Source of the DNA: Fluviispira vulneris
Lineage (GTDB): Bacteria; Bdellovibrionota_B; Oligoflexia; Silvanigrellales; Silvanigrellaceae
NCBI RefSeq assembly: GCF_014281055.1
Contig: NZ_JACRSE010000005.1
Coordinates: 1-64,000 of the forward strand
Direction: 5' to 3'
DNA: 64,000 nt
Part shown: one piece after another, positions 44,957 through 53,867 of the stretch
Position numbering within the stretch: the first letter of the stretch is position 1
How the letters are laid out: every line of letters starts with the position of its first letter
Notes under the pieces: generated by a model
Told to the model about the DNA's origin: nothing
The model's database searches: none
The model's input: the letters and a program-made list of their open reading frames with translations, nothing else
Position numbers and translations under genes: made by a program

Positions 44957-46240
44957 ATGATTGGAGATAAAATATACAATCTTGCAAAAGATCTTTGGAA
45001 GATTGATAGGAGTATAACTGGTGATGGGGTCAGGAAAACTTTATCAATAATAAAGAATAAGCATCTACCACAATTATCAATTTTCGAAGTGCCTTCAGGC
45101 CACAAAGTTCTTGATTGGACTGTTCCGAAAGAATGGCGGATAAAAGATGCTTATATTATAACTCCTTCTAAACAAAAAATCTGTGACTTTAAAATAAATA
45201 ATCTTCATATTTTAGGATATAGCAAACCTATACATAAAAAAATGCAGCTTGATGAATTAAACCAAAATTTATATTCACTTGAAAATCAACCAGATGCTAT
45301 ACCATATGTTACTTCTTACTACACTGAACGATGGGGATTTTGTCTTTCACATAGAGAAAGACTTCAACTTCCCGAAGGAGAATATGAAGTCTTTATCGAT
45401 TCTGAGCTTTTTGATGGTTCATTAACATATGGTGAATTGATAATTCCTGGAGAGCAAAAAGAAGAGGTATTTCTTTCAACGTATGTCTGCCATCCATCTA
45501 TGGCAAATAATGAATTATCAGGACCATCAGTAACGACTTTTCTTGCTGAATGGTTGATGTCATTACATAAAAAAAAATATACTTACAGAATAATTTTTAT
45601 ACCTGAAACTATTGGGTCTATAACATACTTGAGTAAAAACTTAGATACATTAAAAGCAAATGTAATAGCAGGTTTTAATATTACTTGCGTTGGAGATAAT
45701 AGAACATACTCTTATCTTCCTTCAAGGAACGGAAATACATTAAGTGATATTATTGCAAAACATGTACTGAAATGGATCTATCCCCATTATAAGTCTTATA
45801 AGTGGAAGGATAGAGGGAGCGATGAACGACAATATTGTGCGCCTGGAATAGACTTACCAATAGCATCTATTATGAGATCAAAATATGGTGAGTATCCTGA
45901 GTACCATACGTCTCTAGATAATCTTAATAATGTTGTTACACCTGAAGGTTTAGCAGGAAGCTATAATACTTTAAAAAACGCTATAGAAGCCATAGAAAAT
46001 AATTATAAACCAAAGGTATCGATACTTGGAGAACCACAGTTAGGTAAAAGAGGTTTGTATCCAACTTTATCTATCAAAAATAATTCCGATAGCATAAAAA
46101 CTTTGATGAATTTAATTACATACTCTGATGGTACAAAAAGCCTAGTTGAAATTGCTGAAGAATGTGATGTCCCTATATGGGAATTATACCCCATAATTAA
46201 TAAGTTATTAGACCATAATTTATTAATTATAAATAAATAA
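44957..46240 (+). CDS. DUF4910/DUF2172 aminopeptidase-like glycan-locus protein
   Basis: 427 residues. It starts just after the methyltransferase stop (3 bases), with the features LWKIDRSITGDGVRKTL, DWTVPKEWRI, then STYVCHPSMANNELSGPSV, a putative metal/peptidase block, GIDLPIASIMRSKYGEYPEYHTS and a winged-helix-like C-terminus. These are the marks of the DUF2172/DUF4910 family, M28-peptidase-like proteins repeatedly found in polysaccharide and flagellin-glycan loci. The substrate is unproven; a hydrolytic or transferase role on N-acyl groups is a guess. Converges on legG with a 9-base gap. Confidence 0.85.
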   Translation: MIGDKIYNLAKDLWKIDRSITGDGVRKTLSIIKNKHLPQLSIFEVPSGHKVLDWTVPKEWRIKDAYIITPSKQKICDFKINNLHILGYSKPIHKKMQLDELNQNLYSLENQPDAIPYVTSYYTERWGFCLSHRERLQLPEGEYEVFIDSELFDGSLTYGELIIPGEQKEEVFLSTYVCHPSMANNELSGPSVTTFLAEWLMSLHKKKYTYRIIFIPETIGSITYLSKNLDTLKANVIAGFNITCVGDNRTYSYLPSRNGNTLSDIIAKHVLKWIYPHYKSYKWKDRGSDERQYCAPGIDLPIASIMRSKYGEYPEYHTSLDNLNNVVTPEGLAGSYNTLKNAIEAIENNYKPKVSILGEPQLGKRGLYPTLSIKNNSDSIKTLMNLITYSDGTKSLVEIAEECDVPIWELYPIINKLLDHNLLIINK

Positions 46241-46249
46241 TTTATAAAT

Positions 46250-47455
46250 TTAAAAATTAACCAATGTCATTTTCTTATTTAAAATTTCATTATTCAACTT
46301 AATTTTCATCAGAACATCTAAAATTTTTTCAGAAGCATCGCCTTGGCCATATGGATTAATAATTTCTCTGCACTTATTTCTAAAATCTACGTCATATAAA
46401 GAGTATCTTATTTTAGAGTAAATTTCATTTTCATCATAACTTACATCTAGAACATTTTCAGCACGTAATCTACCATTTTGCCGAGTTCCAATATTTACTG
46501 TTGGACAATAAAATGCTGGAGTTTCTTTTATACCAGAAGAAGAGTTTCCACAGCAAACTATTTTTTTATTCATATCTAAGGCTAATGATAAAAATCCATA
46601 ATAATTTTTTTGACCTAAAGAGGGGTATATATAAATATTTTTATTATTTCTATTATTAATAAAATAATTAATTTGTTCAATTATTATTTTACATCCTACA
46701 TCATTATTTGGATAGGTTATTACTATTTGTACGCCTTCATTTGCAAGTCTCCAAAGAGCTCTAAGCGATTGTTCAATATTTTTTTTTGTATCATCATATT
46801 CTATTGAGACTGGATGCTGCGTAAATAACACTAATGGTTTAGAAACATCAATTTTATATTGATCAATTAAGCTTTGTTCTGAAGTAATATAAGAATCTTT
46901 TATCAAATCTATCCCAGTAAAACCAACATTATGAACTCTCCAAATCTCCTCGCCCATACTGACTACTCTATTTGCAGCTTCTTGATTCGTTGTAAAATGC
47001 AAATGAGCTAACTTAGTAATCGCATGTCTCACTGAATCATCAAAAGCTCCCCCTTCAGTTATATCACCACCTTCAATATGAGCAGTTGGTATACACATTT
47101 GTGTGCTTGCGATTGCAGCTGCAAATCCTTCAAACCTATCTGCATATACAACAAAAATATCTGGACGAATATTTTCCAAAGTCTGTGTCATAGATAAAAT
47201 AGCAGAGCCAATTGCTTTAGGAGTTGATGATAAGCTATCCATATTCATGTCAATTTTAACTTCACTTGAAACATTAAAACCATCATTACGAATCATTTCT
47301 AATGTTTTTCCAAAATTTTTATCAAGATGGGCTCCAGAAACGATTAAATGAAAATCAATACCTTCATGGTCTCGTAAAAGCTTTAAAAGAGGAAATAATA
47401 AACCATATTCAGCTCTATTCCCCGTAAATACTGCAATTCTCCTTTTACTTTTCAC
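46250..47455 (-). CDS. legG: UDP/GDP-HexNAc 2-epimerase (hydrolysing), NeuC/LegG type
   Basis: 401 residues with the NeuC-type motifs: VFTGNRAEYGLLFPLL at the start, VYADRFEGFAAA, HIEGGDITEGGAFDDSVRHAITKLAHLHF, a second GT-B half with NSSSGIKETP and TVNIGTRQNGR. It releases the nucleotide and inverts C2, giving the free 6-deoxy-diacetamido mannose for nonulosonate synthase. Whether UDP- or GDP-linked cannot be told; the LegB/PtmE neighbours favour the legionaminic acid pathway. Start GTG 47455, preceded by GGAG within the upstream gene. Last gene of the minus-strand operon. Confidence 0.88.
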   Translation of the reverse strand: MKSKRRIAVFTGNRAEYGLLFPLLKLLRDHEGIDFHLIVSGAHLDKNFGKTLEMIRNDGFNVSSEVKIDMNMDSLSSTPKAIGSAILSMTQTLENIRPDIFVVYADRFEGFAAAIASTQMCIPTAHIEGGDITEGGAFDDSVRHAITKLAHLHFTTNQEAANRVVSMGEEIWRVHNVGFTGIDLIKDSYITSEQSLIDQYKIDVSKPLVLFTQHPVSIEYDDTKKNIEQSLRALWRLANEGVQIVITYPNNDVGCKIIIEQINYFINNRNNKNIYIYPSLGQKNYYGFLSLALDMNKKIVCCGNSSSGIKETPAFYCPTVNIGTRQNGRLRAENVLDVSYDENEIYSKIRYSLYDVDFRNKCREIINPYGQGDASEKILDVLMKIKLNNEILNKKMTLVNF

Positions 47456-48296
47456 TCATATCTCCAATCAATTTATGAATACCATCTAAAATATTTGTTT
47501 TTGGGATCCAATTAAAGCACTCTGTAGTTTTACTGATATCTATTTTAATAGAAGAATAGCATGGTGGGAATCTATATTTAATTTGTAGATGTTCTTTATT
47601 CGTAGCTGTAAGAATTAATTTACATAAACTTTCCACAGAAATTGATTTACCACTCGCTACATTGAAGACTCCAGTAGCCTCCTTAATTGCTACATGATAA
47701 AGAGCACTTAAAAGATCGTCAATCCATAGATAATCCCGCTCAGAGCTACTATCATTTAAAATAATTTCACTATTATGTATTTGCGATAAAATATTACTAA
47801 AAATATTTCGATTTGACATTCCAGATCCAAAAATATTCGACAACCTGAGAATGACTCCATTATTTCTTTTTACAATATTTTCAACCAAGACTTTTGCCCG
47901 TGAATAAACATCGTTTGGTTCTGATAAAATAGAATCTGGATTTAAATATAAAGAGCTTTGATCATTATATACAGAGGTAGAAGAAGTGTAAATAAATCTT
48001 ATAGGTTTTTTACTCAGAAAATACAAAACTTGCTCTTCTACTCTTTTGATATATGAAAAACCTTGTTTATTAACTTCAGCCTTATCAGCTGTTTCTGCAA
48101 AATGAAAAACAATTGAATTCTGTGGAATCTTTGCTTCCAAATAACTCATAACATTTTGGTAGGAAATACCTGGATATTTATCCTCTATATTACTTCTATG
48201 TATAGCAGTTATATTAAAATTTTTATTTAAAATACTTTTTATAAATGCCTTTGCAATAAAACCAGAAGAACCGAGAATAACGATATCTTTTTTCAT
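47445..48296 (-). CDS. NAD-dependent epimerase/dehydratase family protein
   Basis: 283-residue extended SDR with the Rossmann motif GSSGFIAKAF, a TSSTSVYN stretch with the catalytic Ser/Thr, YSRAK catalytic Tyr/Lys and a RLSNIFGSG substrate segment. It could be a 4,6-dehydratase, epimerase or reductase of a nucleotide sugar. ATGA overlap with the synthase gene upstream and 11-base overlap with the epimerase gene downstream place it within the nonulosonate module. Specificity not assignable. Confidence 0.8.
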   Translation of the reverse strand: MKKDIVILGSSGFIAKAFIKSILNKNFNITAIHRSNIEDKYPGISYQNVMSYLEAKIPQNSIVFHFAETADKAEVNKQGFSYIKRVEEQVLYFLSKKPIRFIYTSSTSVYNDQSSLYLNPDSILSEPNDVYSRAKVLVENIVKRNNGVILRLSNIFGSGMSNRNIFSNILSQIHNSEIILNDSSSERDYLWIDDLLSALYHVAIKEATGVFNVASGKSISVESLCKLILTATNKEHLQIKYRFPPCYSSIKIDISKTTECFNWIPKTNILDGIHKLIGDMSEK

Positions 48297-49324
48297 TGAG
48301 AAACATCTTTCAGTTTTAAATGAATATCGTTCGGAATATCGTTCAAAGCTTTTTTTCCAATTATATTTTCAAAATCAGATGCAGGAATTTCGCCTAAACC
48401 AGGTCTTTTAACCCAGATATTTTCAATACTAAATACATCATCTTTACGAATTGGTGCAATTGTCGCCACCGATGCATATGCAAAATCAATGACAGGCTTT
48501 TCTTCTTCCAAAATACTTTTTCTTCCACCACGAGCTTCCCAAATTGCTCTTGATCCATTAACTAATTCTTTAAGCTCAAAGGGTGTGATCGAAATTGAAA
48601 TATCTGGGCCTTCCCAATCTTTTGAGAGAGTAAAATGTTTCTCCAAAATGCATGCACCTATTGCAACAGCACCTAATGCACAATAAATATTCAAAGAGTG
48701 ATCAGATAAACCAATTTCAATATTTGGAAAATTAGCTTTTAGATCATCAATTGCCCCGAGACGAACATGTTTATATGGCGTTGGATACATACTTGTGCAG
48801 TGTAGTAATATTAAAGGTACGCTATATTTAGATATAATATTCACTGATCTTCTAATTGATTCTATATCATTCATACCAGTAGAAAGTATGATTGGCTTAC
48901 CTTTTGCGGCTATATATTCTATTAAAGGTAAATTATTACATTCTCCAGAACCAATTTTATATGCTGGAACATCCATTTTCTCAAGCCGATCAGATGCTTC
49001 TCTAGAAAATGGTGTTGATAAGTACATAATACCTTTTTGATCACAGTATTTTTTTATTTTCAATTCTTCAATTTCTGTTAATTCACATCTTTTTATTATA
49101 TTCCAAAGAGGTTCTTTTGAAATTTCTCCAGGTAAAATATCTGTCTTAATCATTTCTTTTTCAGTAATATGGCATTGAAATTTGATTACTTCTGCTCCGC
49201 TTTCAAATGCACTATCAACCATAGCAATCGCTTTATTAAGATCTCCATCATGATTTATTCCAACTTCAGCAATAACAAGTGGTGGAAAATCTTTTCCAAT
49301 ACTTCTATTTCCAATTTTAAACAT
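48293..49324 (-). CDS. legI: nonulosonate synthase (LegI/NeuB family)
   Basis: About 343 residues from ATG 49324, preceded by GAGGGTGA. The N-terminal TIM-barrel has IAEVGINHDGDL, KFQCH, YLSTPFS, KIGSGE and LSTGM, with LHCTSMYPTP and GLSDHS, all NeuB-family motifs. The C-terminal SAF-like domain begins near RKDDVFSIENI. It condenses PEP with a 6-deoxy-HexNAc derivative to legionaminic acid, a sialic-acid-like sugar. The neighbouring amidotransferase set also suits a pseudaminic-type product. An alternative start at 49336 is possible. Confidence 0.88.
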   Translation of the reverse strand: MFKIGNRSIGKDFPPLVIAEVGINHDGDLNKAIAMVDSAFESGAEVIKFQCHITEKEMIKTDILPGEISKEPLWNIIKRCELTEIEELKIKKYCDQKGIMYLSTPFSREASDRLEKMDVPAYKIGSGECNNLPLIEYIAAKGKPIILSTGMNDIESIRRSVNIISKYSVPLILLHCTSMYPTPYKHVRLGAIDDLKANFPNIEIGLSDHSLNIYCALGAVAIGACILEKHFTLSKDWEGPDISISITPFELKELVNGSRAIWEARGGRKSILEEEKPVIDFAYASVATIAPIRKDDVFSIENIWVKRPGLGEIPASDFENIIGKKALNDIPNDIHLKLKDVSQ

Positions 49325-49345
49325 AATCACCCTCATTTTAAATGC

Positions 49346-50572
49346 CTAATCATCTACTCCGTCATTATTAACAGTATGTCTTAATCGCCATTCATGTCCT
49401 ACTTTTTTCCAGATATGATCTGATCTAGCTTTATCACACAACTCCAAAAAATCATCTCCATTAATTTCAAGATACTCCATAATCTCATTAAAATAGCGAT
49501 CGGGAAATTCACCATCAAATCGTTTGACAAGATTACATGCCTCTTCTCTATTAATATGATCATTTCTTATTTCTTGAGAGGCATCATATGTTGCCCGGCC
49601 GATCCCAAATTTTATAAATGTAGTATAATAATGCAGATCATCAATTTTATCATCAATACTACTATACTTGCTATATGTACCTTGCGTCCGAAACGGGCGA
49701 GGCTTAAATCCAGTGTTTTCAACTGCATAATAATATACTTCTTGTGGGGCCCACCTTAAATAATAACCTAAATAATGGACGTCAACAAAAGACTTTTCTA
49801 AATCGCTTATTGAAGCTGGCAAATATGGCATTAAATCAGCAAGCTCAATATTATGTTTTGATTGCAATTCTTTTACAGATACTCCACCTAAGTAAAGATC
49901 ATCTAAATTATTCATTGTAAAATATGATTTATCTCTTAAAGAAGTAGAGTTATCTGCGATTGGATTGCCATATTCAGCTTCATTCTCACCATAAAAAACT
50001 AAGGGAATATTAAATTTTGCTGCGATTTTTGGGGCCAAATTTTTTTGACCAAGAATAAATGTCTGAAATGGATGCAATAAATTAATAATAGATAAACGTG
50101 TTAATAATTTCATCACTCTTCCATTTTGCTTGAAACAAATATTATCGAATCCTCCTATTTCAATCCAGTTTTTATAATTCTGATAACCATATTCTGTATA
50201 TAATATAGGAGGCCATGTTAACGTAAGAGGATGCATGCCATACTTATACTTTAAGATATGTGCTGCATACGCACTATCTTTGCCTCCACTTCCAGGAACC
50301 AAACAATCATATGAACCATCTTTTTTTCGAAATTTATCACATAAAATTTCAAGTTCTTTTTCACGATCAGACCAATTTATATTATTTTTTTGTTCCGAAA
50401 AGCGGCAAGCGTCACAAACTCCACTCTCATCAATCTGCAGAGTTACTTTTTTACTTTGTATTGTATGTTTAAATTCTTGAGTAGATGAAGGTCTTTGATT
50501 TGACATAACGCATTTTTTACAAAAAATAATTTTTGGAGGAAGACCATACTTTACTTCTAAATTTTCAATCAT
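49346..50572 (-). CDS. wbpG: N-acetyl sugar amidotransferase (PseA/WbpG family)
   Basis: 408 residues with an N-terminal zinc-type CKKCVMSN....CDAC region and the PP-loop ATPase motif PGSGGKDSAY near residue 95. The family converts an N-acetyl group of a nucleotide sugar to an acetamidino group, using ammonia generated by a partner HisH/HisF pair, which is encoded immediately downstream here. In Pseudomonas LPS (WbpG) and Campylobacter flagellin glycans (PseA) related enzymes do this. Substrate here is presumably a nonulosonic acid. AAAGGA precedes the ATG. Confidence 0.88.
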   Translation of the reverse strand: MIENLEVKYGLPPKIIFCKKCVMSNQRPSSTQEFKHTIQSKKVTLQIDESGVCDACRFSEQKNNINWSDREKELEILCDKFRKKDGSYDCLVPGSGGKDSAYAAHILKYKYGMHPLTLTWPPILYTEYGYQNYKNWIEIGGFDNICFKQNGRVMKLLTRLSIINLLHPFQTFILGQKNLAPKIAAKFNIPLVFYGENEAEYGNPIADNSTSLRDKSYFTMNNLDDLYLGGVSVKELQSKHNIELADLMPYLPASISDLEKSFVDVHYLGYYLRWAPQEVYYYAVENTGFKPRPFRTQGTYSKYSSIDDKIDDLHYYTTFIKFGIGRATYDASQEIRNDHINREEACNLVKRFDGEFPDRYFNEIMEYLEINGDDFLELCDKARSDHIWKKVGHEWRLRHTVNNDGVDD

Positions 50573-50587
50573 ATCTTTTCCTTTAAA

Positions 50588-51241
50588 TTATAAAATATCC
50601 AGCCAATCTTTATAGATTTGAATTCCTTTTTTTGAACTTTTTTCAGGATGAAACTGAACAGCAAAAATATTGTCTTTAAGTATAGACGAACAATAATCTA
50701 TTCCTGCATAATTTGTATGAGTCAATTTAATTGATATCAAGTCAGGAACGACATAATAAGAGTGAATAAAATACATATAATCACTTATAAAAGATATATT
50801 TTTTAAAGGTGTCATTTCTAATAACTGATGTCCTTCAATATAATTAATTTTATTCCAGCCTATTTGAGGAACTTTGTAATTAATTAAATTATCTGAACTA
50901 AAGTTACTAAATCTTTTTACACTTCCAGAAATAATATTTAGTCCATTTGTCTCACCAAATTCTTCACTTTTTGAAAACAATAGTTGCATTCCTAAACATA
51001 TGCCTAATAAATGTTTTCCTGTTTTAATGAATTCAAAAATTGCATCTCCAATTCCAGTTGTATTTAATGTCAACATAGCATCTTTAAAGGATCCAACTCC
51101 TGGCAAAACAGCAGCATCCGATTGTATTATAACTTCAGGATCACTTGTAATTAAAACATCTTGTCCTAGATAATTGAAAACGTTATAAACACTGCTTAAA
51201 TTCCCTAGACTATAATCAATTATAACAATTTTTTTACTCAC
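50588..51241 (-). CDS. hisH: HisH-type glutamine amidotransferase
   Basis: 217 residues, with the class I glutaminase triad: Cys in GICLGMQ and the His-Glu pair in FHPEKS, plus IDYSLGNLSSV at the N-terminus. It makes ammonia from glutamine for HisF. Because the rest of the histidine operon is absent and WbpG follows, it is most likely a dedicated paralogue supplying amidination rather than histidine synthesis. Start is the GTG at 51241, with GGAG about 6 bases upstream; the frame start at 51295 lies within hisF. Confidence 0.85.
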   Translation of the reverse strand: MSKKIVIIDYSLGNLSSVYNVFNYLGQDVLITSDPEVIIQSDAAVLPGVGSFKDAMLTLNTTGIGDAIFEFIKTGKHLLGICLGMQLLFSKSEEFGETNGLNIISGSVKRFSNFSSDNLINYKVPQIGWNKINYIEGHQLLEMTPLKNISFISDYMYFIHSYYVVPDLISIKLTHTNYAGIDYCSSILKDNIFAVQFHPEKSSKKGIQIYKDWLDIL

Positions 51242-51251
51242 TTTTTCTCCA

Positions 51252-52103
51252 TTAAAAACAAGGACGACATATAATACTCTCATCCAATAATGCATTTTTT
51301 ATTTCGAAAATATTTGAAGGCTTTATATATTTTGGAATTTCTTTATTCTTCAAAAATTGAAGATTTCCTTCACTTTTTTGAGTATATTCTTTAAATAGTT
51401 CATGCACTAAATCGTAGTGTATGATACTTGCGAGTGCTATTGCATTAACATGAGTTTTCTTAGCACATTCTACAATTTGCGATAATTGTCCAGCACCACC
51501 ATGGGCAATGACAGGAATTCCAACTGCATTTACAAATTTTGAAATGAGTTCGCAATCAAAACCCGTTCCAGTTCCTTCTCTATCAATTGATGTGAGCAAT
51601 ATCTCTCCGGCACCTAATTTTTCTACTGTTTTAGCCCACTCAAAAGCATCAATTCCTGTATATTCCCTGCCATTGTTAGTATAAACTAAATAATTTTGAT
51701 TAGCTTGTTTTATAACTTCAATAGCAATAGTAATTGTTGATGAACCAAATTTTAAAGCCGCTTTTTCAATAAATGTAGGATCATTTATTGCTGCAGTATT
51801 TATACAAACTTTATCGGCTCCTACTCTAAGAACTGCTTTAATATCTTCAAGGTTTCTTATTCCTCCTCCAACAGTTAATGGAATAAAAGATTTCTTTGAA
51901 GTCTTTTCAATGAGATCATGCAAACTATTTCGATTATATAAGCTTGCAACAACATCAATATACAAAATTTCATCAATACCTTGCTCATAATAATTCTGAG
52001 CAAATAAAATTGGATCACCTAAAACTCTTAAACCTTCTAACTGAATACCTTTAACTAAATTTGGACCTTTTATATCTAATTTTGCAATTATTCTAAGAGT
52101 CAT
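51252..52103 (-). CDS. hisF: HisF-type cyclase/ammonia channel subunit, D130 position replaced
   Basis: 283 residues with the HisF barrel: KLDIKGPNLVKGIQL (Asp10), TVGGGIRNLEDI, ADKVCINTAA, GAGEILLTSIDREGTGTGFD and IAHGGAGQL. The first catalytic Asp (10) is kept. The second, D130 in the Thermotoga enzyme, aligns with Glu129 (IAIEVIKQ). The protein also carries a 30-residue C-terminal tail. It probably serves as ammonia channel for WbpG. ATGA overlap with legF. Confidence 0.85.
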   Translation of the reverse strand: MTLRIIAKLDIKGPNLVKGIQLEGLRVLGDPILFAQNYYEQGIDEILYIDVVASLYNRNSLHDLIEKTSKKSFIPLTVGGGIRNLEDIKAVLRVGADKVCINTAAINDPTFIEKAALKFGSSTITIAIEVIKQANQNYLVYTNNGREYTGIDAFEWAKTVEKLGAGEILLTSIDREGTGTGFDCELISKFVNAVGIPVIAHGGAGQLSQIVECAKKTHVNAIALASIIHYDLVHELFKEYTQKSEGNLQFLKNKEIPKYIKPSNIFEIKNALLDESIICRPCF

Positions 52104-52801
52104 TGAATGTTTCCCAAATATTTGTTACTTAATAAAAATTCTGCAAATTTCAAATCAAAATAATCATCTATATCTATAGAGTTTTCCTTTAGCATTATAT
52201 ATGGAATTGTATCATCATTGATTAGCTTTAAATTTTTTAAAAATTTTTTTACATCTATTACGTAAACTGCACCATTAATTTTATAATATACTTCCAAATC
52301 TTGTCGTCTTTTAATTTCGCCAATATTAATCACAGGTAATAAAGTATTGTTACTAGAAATCGAAAATGAATAATTTACAGCTTGGGTAGGAACAACTGAA
52401 ACCGCAGATGAAACTGAGTTATCTATGCACATTTTTATACAATTATCAATATCTTTATAACTTCGAAATGGAGATGTAGGCTGAAGAATAACTAGATAAT
52501 TATAATCCTCTGTAATATTTTTAATTGCATGCAATACTACATCGATGCTACTTGAAGTATCTTTAGCTAATTCTTTAGGTCTAACAAATGGTACTTCACA
52601 TTTAAACATCTTCGAAACTTCTATTATTTCTTTATCATCCGAAGAAAGAACGATTCTATCTAGAAAAATTGATTTTTTAGCCTCTTCAATTGTCCATGCT
52701 ATTAAAGGTTTCTCACCTAGATGCACAATATTCTTTTTTGGAATTCCTTTTGATCCACCTCGAGCTGTTATTAAACCTAGAATTTTATATCCACTGTACA
52801 T
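52100..52801 (-). CDS. legF: CMP-nonulosonate cytidylyltransferase (LegF/NeuA family)
   Basis: 233 residues. N-terminal GLITARGGSKGIPKKNI is the CTP-binding motif of CMP-sialate synthetases, followed by SSDDKEII, RPKELAKDTS, LQPTSPFR and INGAVYV. It activates legionaminic acid to the CMP form for transfer. LegF rather than PseF is chosen from the neighbours only. AAAGGG lies 13 bases before the ATG. It overlaps hisF by four bases (ATGA). Confidence 0.85.
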   Translation of the reverse strand: MYSGYKILGLITARGGSKGIPKKNIVHLGEKPLIAWTIEEAKKSIFLDRIVLSSDDKEIIEVSKMFKCEVPFVRPKELAKDTSSSIDVVLHAIKNITEDYNYLVILQPTSPFRSYKDIDNCIKMCIDNSVSSAVSVVPTQAVNYSFSISSNNTLLPVINIGEIKRRQDLEVYYKINGAVYVIDVKKFLKNLKLINDDTIPYIMLKENSIDIDDYFDLKFAEFLLSNKYLGNIQ

Positions 52802-52853
52802 CTTAATTAATACCCTTTAAAGTTTAATTTTTTTAATTCTCTATTTATGAGTC

Positions 52854-53861
52854 TCAAACATGATATACATTTGATGAGGATAAATAATAATTTTGATTTT
52901 TCATCCATTCAATTACTTTAGTTAATCCCTCTTCTAATTGAAACTTTGGCTTCCAATTTGTCGCTAATTTTAATTTTGACGGATCAGAGATTAGTCTTTC
53001 GACCTCACTCATTTGTGGCCTAAATCTTTCATTTTCAACAACAACATTTAATTTTATTTCAAATATTTTTTCAATTTTACTTACTAACTCACCAATAGAT
53101 ATTTCAGTTGATGTACCTGTATTAAATATTTTCCCTAAAACATCATCATTTGCAAGAGCAATCTCCAAAAATGCATTAACAGTATCTTTTACATAATTAA
53201 AATCTCGCGTTGGTTTTAGACTCCCCAATTTAATATCTGTACTTCCTGACAACACTTGTGAAATTATAGTAGGTATAATGGCACGCATACTTTGTCTTGG
53301 CCCATAAGTATTAAATGGTCTTAAAATGACGGCGGGCAATGACATCGACCGAAAATAAGATTCTACCGCCATATCTGCTGCTATTTTACTTGCAGAATAT
53401 GGTGATTGACCTTGCAATGGATGGTTTTCATTTATCGGAATGAATTTTGCTGTACCATAAACTTCACTAGTAGAAGTATGAATTAAGCGACTCACGGCGG
53501 GTGAATCCAAACAAGCCTCAAGGATATTTAAAGTACCTGTAAGATTTGTTTCAAAATAACTATATGGAGCAACATATGAATATGGAATGGCTATAAGCGC
53601 TGCCAGATGAAAAACTGTATTTTGATCCCTTAAAACTTTTTTCATAAAAAACGGGTCACGAATATCACCCAAAATAGCTTTTAGATTTCTAGGTTTTTTT
53701 TTATGAATTAAATCACTTAGCCAACCATAATTTCCAAATGAATTATAATAACAAAGTGCTGTTACTTCGAAATTTCTTTCTACAAGCTCTTCTACGAGAT
53801 GACTCCCAATAAAACCATCAGCTCCTGTAACAAAGACTCTGCCAAGTTCTCTATTAGACAT
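52854..53861 (-). CDS. legB: LegB-like nucleotide-sugar 4,6-dehydratase
   Basis: 335 residues; extended SDR with TGADGFIGSHLVEEL, YNSFGNYGWL, FHLAALIAIPYSY, TSTSEVYGTAKF and catalytic YSASK, with RPFNTYGPRQSMRAIIPT. The YNSF..(Y/W)GWL signature is shared by the GDP-/UDP-GlcNAc 4,6-dehydratases of legionaminic acid synthesis. It sits between the PtmE-like and legF genes, and AAAGGA precedes the ATG. Confidence 0.88.
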   Translation of the reverse strand: MSNRELGRVFVTGADGFIGSHLVEELVERNFEVTALCYYNSFGNYGWLSDLIHKKKPRNLKAILGDIRDPFFMKKVLRDQNTVFHLAALIAIPYSYVAPYSYFETNLTGTLNILEACLDSPAVSRLIHTSTSEVYGTAKFIPINENHPLQGQSPYSASKIAADMAVESYFRSMSLPAVILRPFNTYGPRQSMRAIIPTIISQVLSGSTDIKLGSLKPTRDFNYVKDTVNAFLEIALANDDVLGKIFNTGTSTEISIGELVSKIEKIFEIKLNVVVENERFRPQMSEVERLISDPSKLKLATNWKPKFQLEEGLTKVIEWMKNQNYYLSSSNVYHV

Positions 53862-53867
53862 TACTTA

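Noticed and set aside
50588-52103. Histidine biosynthesis operon
   Set aside because: Only hisH and hisF are present, embedded between nonulosonate and amidotransferase genes; the other his genes are missing.
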